Under the pieces are notes generated by a model that made no database searches, was not told the DNA's origin, and worked only from the letters and a program-made list of their open reading frames with translations. Of a stretch of 64,000 bases of DNA, positions 55,801 to 64,000 are shown one piece after another. Position numbers and translations under genes: made by a program. Within the stretch, counting starts at the first letter, position 1. Every line of letters starts with the position of its first letter. The DNA comes from Sinonovacula constricta (taxonomy: Eukaryota > Mollusca > Bivalvia > Cardiida > Solecurtidae). The stretch is from contig CM017564.1 in NCBI GenBank assembly GCA_007844125.1, positions 15,316,399-15,380,398 on the forward strand, written 5' to 3'.

Positions 55801-58800
55801 TTTTAATCAATAACACTTTTTTGAGTGATAAGATATTAAAAACGGAACAGATAGACAGAAAGATGACGGGCGGACTGAAAAAGTCAGCTTGACAAGAAGT
55901 CGGTCACACGAACAAGGAGCGTACAGGGTGCTGGTGGTGATATAAGTGACACAGACAGGCAGTAGACAGTAGCTGATTGAGATGATTCAAACATAATGTT
56001 ATACTTTGTAATAATATATTGTGTATACCAGTACATACTAACAATTAAACTGACTTTGTAGGCTTGGAGCTAATTGTATTTACAACAAGCGAGCAAAAAT
56101 GATTATATCTTTAATTTTAACAAATGCCACCATTTTAAAGACAACATACGGGTGACATTACTTATGAGTCAGTCATTGTACAAACATTCAAATAGACATA
56201 TGGACAGGTGGACACTATATGAAGACCTACTTGGAACCGGCAGTGTTGATCTGTATATCGGGGGCCGTCAGTCTGTTTACGTCCGCATTCCATATGTCCT
56301 GTACCACAGAGCTAAGGGTCTGACTGCTGGGAGCTGGGCAAGGAATACAGAAGCAGAGGTACACGACTTCGTTGGGGCGCTCGTAAGATCAGAACATCTT
56401 GTTTAGGCTCATGTGTCAGTCAGGTGAAAATACATTATGCATGAAAGACTTCCAGATTTCATGGATCGATGTTCTAATAAAAAATGTTCTCAACCATTTA
56501 TAGCTGGATCTTGTTGAAATGGCCACAAATGTGTCGATGCGATATATCTTTAAATGGATCCAATATAGTAATAATAAATATTTACTAACAAAACACTGTT
56601 TTTATTTCAGCCACTGAGAACGAGACATATGTTGTGATTTTAACAAGAGCTCACACGCTATTAAAAGCGGTATTCGACAGTTAAGACATGTTTCTGAAAA
56701 GATCCTGCGGAACGTTTTTTATTGGTGACCGACATCTATGTTCAAGGACCCCCCTTGGCGTAGTGGTAAAGTCGCTGATTTGTAACTTCTCTGACTACTT
56801 AGCCTCCCACCGAGTGGGTTCCATTCCCGCTCTGGGCGAAGGACTTAATGTGTGAAGGTTGTGCAGGTGACCTGCTGTGCGCCGGTGGTTCTACACGGAC
56901 ATGTGTCTGGGGTCTTCCTCCACCAAACAGCTGGACGTCGTCATAATGATCATAACTGGCTACTGCGATGCAACTAAAACGCAACAACCACCCCTACCCC
57001 CAAACAATCCGTACGAAAATATTTTTGCATGCATTTGATATCGATAAACTTTCAGATACCACTTTAAACAATATACATGTTCATGTCTCCCGACAATGAG
57101 TTAAGATGTTTAAGTTTATGTTTCCGGAATGAAAAGTATAAATATGCGTAAAACGGAAGACTAATTAAAATGCACTTGTAACGACGATGTACAATGTACA
57201 AGTCAATTATTATCCACTTTTCTCTTGTTTGCATTTCCCATGCGTCCAAAGAAAATTCGTTTCTGCTCTCTTGTTATAATATATCATTCCGGTTTCTACA
57301 TCATCGTAGTTTAGCTAAGGACGTCTCACCTGAGTAAATGGCACATTGTGGAACAAATGATGATGATGATGTTGATGATGATCCGGTATCACAATGCAAT
57401 ACACCCTTCTAAGACTGATGACGACTTTATTGTTTGTTTAAATGATGGTATCTCATGATTTCAGGTAATACAGTTATTTCATGGTTGTAACATATACATA
57501 ACATGTATAGGAAAGATTTCATAAATTCATATATTATTGACTCATATAAACAATATATAAACAATGAACAATGTACCCAAGGTCTAAAGACAATATGTAA
57601 AGTCTATCATGAAAAATGTATAGCACATAATGCATGAACAGTATCTCCCTTGTTTGCAAGTTTACCAGAATTTAAACTTAATTCTAAACTCGAATAAACA
57701 TATTATTGACAAGTGTTGCTGTCATTTATGTAAGAAAACCTTCTAAAAACAAAATAAGATGACTTACACGACAAGACGAGTCCTAAAAGTGGAAGGAAAT
57801 ACAAACAAATATACAGCGTTGTGGAACACATCTTTTACCGCCCTAACCGGTGTCATCATAAATGTAACACGACCATAAACAATATGTTACAATGAAGAAG
57901 AAGAAGGTGAAGAAAAAGAAAAAGAAAAAAGAAGACAAAGAAGAAGAAGAAAAACATGATGATGAAGGTGATGATGATGTTGATGAAGATGATGATGATG
58001 TTACCTTGAGTGGTAGCTCCGTGACACAGTGACTCGTAGTTAGGACAGCAGTCTGCATACGTGTAACAATTATGGTCACATTGGCACGGTTTACTGTTGT
58101 CGTACGGCGTCTCGCATCGGCCGGCACAAGACGCTGTTGGGGGAAAAGATCGAGTCACCGTAAATAATGAAATGAATATCAGAAAATCGTCCGAAATAAA
58201 GTCGTGATTTCCGACCATGTCCGAAATAAACTCGTCATTTCCGTCCAAAATCAAGTTGTGATTTCCGGTTATGTCCGAAATAAAGTCGTGATTTCCGGCC
58301 ATGTCCGAAATAAAGTCGTGATTTCCGGCCATGTCCGAAATAAAGTCGTGATTTCCAGTCATGTCCGAAATAAAGTCGTGATTTCTGGCCATGTCCTAAA
58401 GGTTATGACGATGATAATTCTATAGTTCCAGTCGAGGCGATATTTTTCCAATTTGTTGATGTCGCACAACTTACGTGCTGGGCTTCGATGATTCGTCTCA
58501 AACACGTGGGGTTGCAATCAACCAATTGTAGGCGGACGTCACGATAATGACGTTTAGAAGTATATAATGAATAACAGATGTGTCCCTGTGTTTTTTTAGC
58601 ATTCACAAACTGAGAACAAAAACAATTATGCCGTCGCTTCGATGAATAACATGACTAACCTACAAGATTCAGCTCTTATTAGCAACTATAACTCATTTCG
58701 TAACTCCTTGCTAATGACTTCTTCACCATTATCGGATGTATAAATTAGAAACATAATTGTTAACAACTCGGGAACTATGAAGTACCAAATAGTCACTTAA

Positions 58801-61384
58801 AAGAAAATAGCAACGATATATTTGTGTCCGTAAAAAAGAAAGATTCACAGATGTTATACATACTGAAAATATTCTATCTTTAAATACCTTGATGACGAAT
58901 TAAACTGAGGAGTTCCGAAAAGACCCTTAAAACGCCTAAGCGACGTTCTTCAAATTCTTACCCTCAAGACAAAGTTCGGCGTAGTCGTTGCAGCAGTCGT
59001 TGTAGTTAACACATGCAGTATTGCACTGACAGTCGTAATTGGCGTTCAGTCCCTGGTTACAACGTCCGGAACACGAGTCCGTGGCCCGTACATTCTTGGA
59101 CGCTGTAAAACGCGATGGCGTTAAGTACAACGGAAGTGAACATCGTAGACAACGTACGGACGTGTGAATATTACGACATACAAAATTGTACGCTTTTTAT
59201 TGACAGTTATATGATTTATTTATGAGAGGAGAGTTTAAAAAGTGTGTTAAAGTCTTTTGTTTGAAATAATCAACGCTTTTTATTGATATTTTTATGATTT
59301 ATTTATAAGAGAGTTTGAAAAATGTGTTGAAGTCGTTTGTGTTAAAGTCTTTTGTTTGAAATAATCAACGCTTTTTATAGATAGTTTTATGATTTATTTA
59401 TGAGAGAGTTTGAAAAGTGTGTTAAAGTCTTTTGTTTGAAGTAATCGAAGATTTATCACATATAAACACCAGGCATATTTCAGTCACAAGAACATGATAC
59501 GCGGCTGCTATTGCCGAGGCTGCTGCTATTGATGATGCTGATCTACAATGTCGATGTTATACCTGACAAATCAACATTTACAAGACAATCTAGTCGCTTG
59601 AAGTCGACCTGGTTTATATTGCAGTATAAATTGTTTTAACGTATCTGTTCTAATAAAAACAGTTACTTTCAAGTATTATAAATCTTTATGGAGGTCTAGA
59701 TTCATTGGAACACTTGGACAACTTAGCTGTCGAAAAGAGAAATGCGAAAGAAGTAAGGGAATGGAGCAATGATTAGGAAAATACAAGTCAAAACCATCTT
59801 ATTAGGTTCCGTTTAGATACAATAATCTTCAGGTTATCTTTTTAACTTAGACACTTTCTTAAATTTAAAAAAGTGACTATCATAATGACAAATTTCTAAC
59901 ATTAAATGGTTAAATAAGCAGGATAGCCTCAATATATAAATAAACATCAAAACAAAACTATTTAGAAACATGAATACTATGGTTAAAATAACAGGACAGC
60001 TTTCAGATATAAATAAATACTAACACAACAAAAAAACATCCATCCAGGCCTACAGCTCTAGCCTAGGACCTCAGGATCTGAAAAACAGCATCCAGGCCTC
60101 CAGCTCTAGCCTAGGACCTTAGGATCTGAAAAACAGCATCCAGGCCTCCAGCTCTAGCCTAGGACCACAGGATCAGGACAACAGCATCCAGGCCTCCAGC
60201 TCTAGCCTAGGACCTTAGGATCTGAAAAACAGCATCCAGGCCTCCAGCTCTAGCCTAGGACCTCAGGATCTGAAAAACAGCATCCAGGCCTCCAGCTCTA
60301 GCCTAGGACCACAGGATCAGGACAACAGCATCCAGGCCTCCAGCTCTAGCCTAGGACCTTAGGATCTGAAAAACAGCATCCAGGCCTCCAGCTCTAGTCT
60401 AGGACCTCAGGATCTGAAAAACAGCATCCAGGCCTCCAGCTCTTGCCTAGGACCTCAGGATCTGAAAAACAGCATCCAGGCCTCCAGCTCTAGCCTAGGA
60501 CCTCAGGATCTGAAAAACAGCATCCAGGCCTCCAGCTCTAGCCTAGGACCTTAGGATCTGAAAAACAGCATCCAGGCCTCCAGCTCTAGCCTAGGACCTC
60601 AGGATCTGAAAAACAGCATCCAGGCCTCCAGCCCTAGCCTAGGACCTTAGGATCTGAAAAACAGCATCCAGGCCTCCAGCTCTAGCCTAGGACCTCAGGA
60701 TCTGAAAAACAGCATCCAGGCCTCCAGCCCTAGCCTAGGACCACAGGATCAGGACAACAGCATCCAGGCCTCCAGTTCTAGCCCTCGACCTCAGGATCTG
60801 GAAATCAGCATCCAGGTCTACAGCTCTAGCCTAGGAACTTAGGATCTGGAAAACAACATCTAGGCCTACAGCTCTAGCCTAGGACCTTAGGATCCGGAAA
60901 ACAGCATCCAGGCCTACAGCTCTAGCCTAGGATCTTAGGATCTGGAAAACAGCATCCAGGCCTCCAGCTCTAGCCTAGGACCTCAGGATCCGGAAAACAG
61001 CATCCAGGTCTACAGCTTTAGCCTAGGACCGCAGGATCTGGAAAAGAGCATCCAGGCCTCCAGCCCTAGCATATGACCTCAGGATCCGGTAAACAGCATC
61101 TAGGGCTCCAGCTCTAGCCTAGGACCTTAGGGTCCGGAAAACAGCATATAGGGCTCCAGCTCTAGCCTAGGACCTCAGGATCCGGAAAACAGCAATCTAT
61201 TTACTAGTCTTTAAACATCTGATCGAAAAGCCAGCTAGCTTTGAGTCACCCTGTGAGATTTTTCGATGTTGTTTTAACAATGTTTTAATGTGATGTGAAT
61301 CTACTTACTGTTGTTTTTATTTTTGCACTCCGACACCACGACCCAGACAACGAGAATCAGACATATTGTCCTGCCAGGCGCCAT
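52589..61384 (-). CDS. ENDOU: Secreted poly(U)-specific endoribonuclease, ENDOU type (8 coding exons)
   Basis: Metal-stimulated RNA endonuclease of the XendoU/placental protein 11 family, predicted secreted. Minus-strand exons 61384-61309, 59102-58962, 58133-58005, 56333-56231, 55361-55162, 54062-53929, 53247-53152 and 52819-52589 join to 1110 nt (369 aa) with all phases matching. Order: signal peptide (about 1-19, ICLILVVWVVVS core); somatomedin-B domain 1 (Cys36-Cys70) and domain 2 (Cys75-Cys109), each with 8 Cys; EndoU domain from about 118. Family signatures: QDIWNADVNRL, FVDLLNNY, DSSGFEHVMVGE (His254), GFHNWVQFYLEE (His269), GTSPEFDLALY, and Lys308 in GGSKSLGS, the likely third catalytic residue. 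It ends IGSAYPAL. Nothing is missing, so it should be active. No other family fits. Confidence 0.95.
53152..53247 (-). CDS. ENDOU: ENDOU exon 7: second catalytic histidine
   Basis: Residues 262-293, GSSVSGFHNWVQFYLEERIA then NLNYQG, with His269 in HNW. The His254-His269 spacing is close to the family's. Phase 0 at both ends; the donor is GCCGAG|gtgagt. Confidence 0.95.
53300..53920. other. ENDOU intron 6
   Basis: Unique AT-rich sequence with no repeat recognised. Confidence 0.4.
53929..54062 (-). CDS. ENDOU: ENDOU exon 6: first catalytic histidine
   Basis: Residues 217-261: ILNELWFNLYSR, then DSSGFEHVMVGE with His254. The acceptor is tattttag (phase 1) and the donor is CGCACG|gtacgc (phase 0). 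It includes a five-serine run not essential to the fold. Confidence 0.95.
54318..54560 (+). repeat. SINE-D, tRNA-derived, with a conserved-looking central domain
   Basis: Head 'atccagtggtaggacgcacg' and 'gtggttcgaaccccgg'. Centre 'ttgagcaagaaatttacatc' and 'aaatgggtacctgcgatgg' resemble central domains shared among metazoan SINEs (recalled, not searched). In ENDOU intron 5. Confidence 0.7.
54565..55150. other. ENDOU intron 5, remainder
   Basis: Unique sequence with nothing recognised. Confidence 0.35.
55162..55361 (-). CDS. ENDOU: ENDOU exon 5
   Basis: Encodes LFVSVSDAALARGTYPMFVD then LLNNYNPSIGQAE and ENTRFMDAILATEVM, the conserved N-lobe of the EndoU fold. The acceptor is ccttcacag (phase 2) and the donor is CAAA|gtaaga (phase 1). 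Confidence 0.95.
55365..56225. other. ENDOU intron 4
   Basis: Unique AT-rich sequence with nothing recognised. Confidence 0.4.
56231..56333 (-). CDS. ENDOU: ENDOU exon 4: start of EndoU domain
   Basis: Encodes PSSQTLSSVVQDIWNADVNR then LTAPDIQINTAGS. The W-x-x-D-x-N-R motif marks the N-terminus of EndoU domains. The acceptor is ttgcccag (phase 1) and the donor is TCCAA|gtaggt (phase 2). Confidence 0.9.
56743..56990 (+). repeat. SINE-A copy in ENDOU intron 3
   Basis: 'cttggcgtagtggtaaagtc', 'gctgatttgtaacttctctg', 'gtgcgccggtggttctacac', 'gggtcttcctccaccaaaca', with a tail 'aaaacgcaacaacc'. Confidence 0.9.
57895..58000. repeat. GAA/GAT microsatellite next to the ENDOU exon 3 donor
   Basis: A purine-rich GAA/AAG tract followed by GAT repeats, ending within a few bases of the exon 3 donor. 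Confidence 0.9.
58005..58133 (-). CDS. ENDOU: ENDOU exon 3: somatomedin-B domain 2
   Basis: Residues 73-115 carry the second 8-Cys somatomedin-B domain (SCAGRCETPYDNSK, then CQC, CC). The acceptor is ccccaacag and the donor is CAAG|gtaaca, phase 1 at both ends. A GAT/GAA microsatellite starts right after the donor. Confidence 0.93.
58195..58400 (+). repeat. 30-bp minisatellite (7 copies) before ENDOU exon 3
   Basis: Unit 'gtcgtgatttccggccatgt' plus 'ccgaaataaa'. It lies about 60 bp on the intron side of the exon 3 acceptor. Confidence 0.93.
58962..59102 (-). CDS. ENDOU: ENDOU exon 2: somatomedin-B domain 1
   Basis: Residues 26-72 hold C-SGR-C ... CQC ... C-VNYND-CC ... C, the 8-cysteine somatomedin-B pattern. 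The acceptor is ttttacag and the donor is GAGG|gtaaga, phase 1 at both ends, as expected for a shuffled extracellular module. Confidence 0.93.
59205..59460. repeat. Three diverged copies of an approximately 80-bp unit
   Basis: 'gtcttttgtttgaaataatc', 'aacgctttttattgatat', 'tttatgatttatttatgaga' recurs three times in ENDOU intron 1. Confidence 0.88.
60035..61195. repeat. 48-bp minisatellite, about 24 copies
   Basis: Unit 'catccaggcctccagctcta', 'gcctaggacctcaggatctg', 'aaaaacag', in ENDOU intron 1. The 'ggacctcaggatccgga' block resembles the reverse complement of the SINE-D head, suggesting but not proving SINE origin. Confidence 0.95.
61309..61384 (-). CDS. ENDOU: ENDOU exon 1: signal peptide
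   Basis: Encodes MAPGRTICLILVVWVVVSEC and a short tail, a classic n/h/c signal peptide. It ends AACAACA|gtaagt in phase 1 and joins CG of exon 2 to give Thr26. This ATG is the only one that puts a signal peptide in frame with the first somatomedin-B exon. Confidence 0.85.
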
Positions 61385-61599
61385 GTTTCTATCGGGGAGC
61401 TGTGACAAGATTTAAGGTCAAATGTCGGGGTTACAAGGCTGTGCCTGGCCTCTACTGATAAGGATTTCCGTAAGGGTGACAATATTTGTAACACAGATCT
61501 GATCATCCAGACAACTTACTAAAATATGTACTCAGATCATATTATTAACTGTTATTAGTTTTTAGTATTTTTACTATTACTTTTATATAATACTACTGC

Positions 61600-61606
61600 T
61601 ATAGTT

Positions 61607-61638
<32 letters not shown>

Positions 61639-61920
61639 TGTAGAAGTAGTAGTAGTAGTAGTAGTAGTGGTATAGTAGTAGCAATAGTAGTAGTAGTAGA
61701 AGTGGTAGTAGCAGTAGTAGTATCAGTAGTCGTAGTAGTAGTAGCAATAGTAGTAGCAGTAGTAGTAGTAGTAGTAGTAGTGGTATTAGTAGTAGTAGCA
61801 GCAGAAGTACTAGTAGTGGTAGCAGTAGCAGCAGCAGGAGTAGCAACAGTAGTAGTAGTAGTAGTCGTAGTAGTAGTAGTAGTAGTAGTAGCAATAGTAA
61901 AGCAACAGCAGTAGAAGGAG
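61600..61920. repeat. AGT microsatellite
   Basis: About 320 bp of imperfect (agt)n upstream of ENDOU. It generates poly-Leu and poly-Val frames that are not genes. Confidence 0.95.
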
Positions 61921-62059
61921 TAGCTGCATTAGTAGTAGAATTAGTGGCAAAAAGTAGTGTTGTTTCTGTTGTGGTCATTCTTGTTTTCATTGTTGTTGTT
62001 ATAATGGGAGTTGTTGTTACTGTTTTCGTTATATTGTTAGTGTAATTATTATTATTGTT

Positions 62060-64000
62060 GTTGCTGGAGTGACATAAGTGGTAGTGATGGTTGTTGCTGG
62101 TGTGACATACGTGGTAGTGATGGTTGTTAATGGTGTGACAGAAGTGGTAGTGATTGTTGTTGCTGATGTGACAGAAATGGTTGCGATGGTTGTTGCTGGT
62201 GTGACAGATTTGGTAGAGATGGTTGTTGCTGGTGTGACAGAAGTGGTAGTGATGGTTGTTGCTGATGTGAAAGAAGTGGTTGTGATGGTTGTTGCTGGTG
62301 TGACAGAAGTGGTAGTGATGGTTGTTGCTGATGTGAAAGAAGTGGTAGTGATGGTTGTTGATGATGTGACAGAAGTGTTAGTGATGGTTTGTTGTTGGTG
62401 TGACAGAAGTGGTAGTTATGGTTGTTGCTGATGTGAAAGAAGTGGTTGTGATGATTGTTGCTGGTGTGACAGAAGTGGTAGTGATGGTTGTTGCTGGTGT
62501 GACAGAAGTGGTAGTGATGGTTGTTGCTGGTGTGACAGAAGTTGTAGTGATGGTTGTTGCTGGTGTGACAGAAGTTGTAGTGATGTTTTTTGCTGATGTG
62601 ACCGAAGTGGTACAGTTGTTGCTGGTGTGACAAAAGTGGTAGTGATGGTTGTTGCTGGTGTGACAGAAGTGGTACGGTTGTTGCTGGTGTGACAGAAGTT
62701 GTAGTGATGGTTGTTGCTGATGTGACAGAAGTTGTAGTGATGTTTTTTGCTGATGTGACCGAAGTGGTACAGTTGTTGCTAGTGTGACAAAAGTGGTAGT
62801 GATGGTTGTTGCTGGTGTGACAGAAGTGGTACGGTTGTTGCTGGTGTGACAGAAGTTGTAGTGATGGTTGTTGCTGGTGTGACAGACGTGGTGGTAATGG
62901 TTGTTGCTGATGTGACAGAAGTGGTAGTGATGGTTGTTGCTGGTGTGACAGAAATGGTTGTGATGGTTGTTGCTGATGTGACAGAAGTGGTAGTGATGGT
63001 TGTTGATGATGTGACAGAAGTGTTATTGATGGTTGTTGTTGGTGTGACAGAAGTGGTAGTGATGGTTGTTGTTGGTGTGACAGAAGTGGTAGTGATGGTT
63101 GTTGTTGGTGTGACAGAAGTTGTAGTGATGGTTGTTGCTGGTGTGACAGATTTGGTAGTGATGGTTGTTGCTGGTGTGACAGAAGTGGTAGTGATGGTTG
63201 TTGCTGATGTGAAAAAAGTGGTTGTGATGGTTGTTGCTGGTGTGACAGAAGTGGTAGTGATGGTTGGTGCTGGTGTGACAGAAGTTGTAGTGATGGCTGT
63301 TGCTGGTGTGACAGAAGTGGTTTTTATGGTTGTTGCTGATGTGAAAGAAGTGGTTGTGATGGTTGTTGCTGGTGTGACAGAAGTGGTAGTGATGGTTGTT
63401 GCTGGTGTGACAGAAGTTGAAGTGATGGTTGTTGCTGATGTGACAGAAGTGGTACCGTTGTTGCTGGTGTGACAGAAGTTGTAGTGATGGTTGTTGCTGT
63501 TGTGACAGAAGTTGTAGTGATGGTTGTTGCTGATGTGAAAGAAGTGGTTGTGGCGGTTGTTGCTGGTGTGACAGAAGTGGTAGTGATGGTTGTTGCTGGT
63601 GTGACAGAAGTGGTACGGTTGTTGCTTGTGTGACAGAAGTGGGAGTGATGTTTGTTGCTGGTGTGACAGACGTGGTGGTGATGGTTGTTGCTGATGTGAC
63701 AGAAGTGGTAGTGATGGTTGTTGCTGGTGTGACAGAAGTGGTAGTGATGGTTGTTGTTGGTGTGACAGAAGTGGTAGTGATGGTTGTTGCTGGTGTGACA
63801 GAAGTGGTAGTGATGGTTGTTGCTGATGTGACAGAAGTGGTAGTGATGGTTGTTGCTGGTGTGACAGAAGTGGTAGTGATGGTTGTCGCTGGTGTGATAG
63901 AAGTGGTAGTGATGGTTGTTGTTGGTGTGATAGAAATGGTTGTGATGGTTGTTGCTGATGTGACAGAAGTGGTAGTGATGGTTGTTGCTGGTGTAACAGA
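62060..64000 (+). repeat. 33-bp minisatellite, runs past the window end
   Basis: Unit 'gtgacagaagtggtagtgat' plus 'ggttgttgctgat', with deletion variants ('gtggtacggttgttgctgg'). About 58 copies within the window. Because 33 bp is 11 codons, both strands stay open over long runs (VTEVVVMVVAG on plus). Deletions of non-multiples of three break the frame repeatedly, so no gene is called. Confidence 0.95.

Noticed and set aside
61583..63472. Poly-Leu, poly-Val and VTEVVVMVVAG-type frames
   Set aside because: Microsatellite and 33-bp array translations with frame-breaking variants.

Overview
The window looks like nuclear DNA from an AT-rich, repeat-laden invertebrate. It is most likely a bivalve mollusc (inferred from the repeat style and gene families; no species is proven). 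It holds three multi-exon protein genes whose exons could be joined by hand with consistent splice phases. Almost everything else is introns, tRNA-derived SINEs and large minisatellite arrays; the arrays alone cover roughly 18 kb.

Layout: (1) 1-2990 is an upstream flank with no recognised gene. (2) 3000-25508, plus strand, is an aspartyl/asparaginyl beta-hydroxylase (ASPH) gene of 11 coding exons, predicted at 607 aa, with the 2-oxoglutarate/iron site intact. Its introns carry arrays with units of 33, 65, 34, 38, 40 and 51-63 bp and many SINE copies. (3) 25509-39790 is intergenic: SINEs, a bivalve-type interspersed repeat (32830-33790), then four arrays almost end to end (129, 18, 91 and 45 bp units). 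(4) 39792-46278, minus strand, is a calmodulin-like EF-hand gene of 5 coding exons, predicted at 188 aa. Its exon 1/intron 1 boundary, splice donor included, is repeated as a 34-bp unit 61 times. (5) 46430-52588 is intergenic, with a hAT-like MITE that has perfect 8-bp target-site duplications. (6) 52589-61384, minus strand, is an ENDOU-type secreted endoribonuclease gene of 8 coding exons, 369 aa: signal peptide, two somatomedin-B domains and an EndoU catalytic domain. (7) 61600-64000 is microsatellite and a 33-bp array that runs off the window.

The three genes do not form an obvious pathway. ASPH is a secretory-pathway membrane enzyme that hydroxylates Asp/Asn in EGF-like domains, ENDOU is a secreted RNase, and the EF-hand protein is a predicted calcium sensor.

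The notable theme is how the arrays arose. Three arrays (33, 65 and 51-63 bp) align to different parts of one SINE family, called SINE-A here, so that SINE seems to seed minisatellites repeatedly. Separately, tandem duplications cover exon/intron boundaries in two genes: 61 donors in the EF-hand gene, a 72-bp in-frame donor duplication in ASPH exon 3, and a 45-bp duplication with a dead donor in ASPH exon 8.

All assignments come from reading the sequence and from general family knowledge; no database search was run. The SINE names A, B, C and D are labels for this report only.
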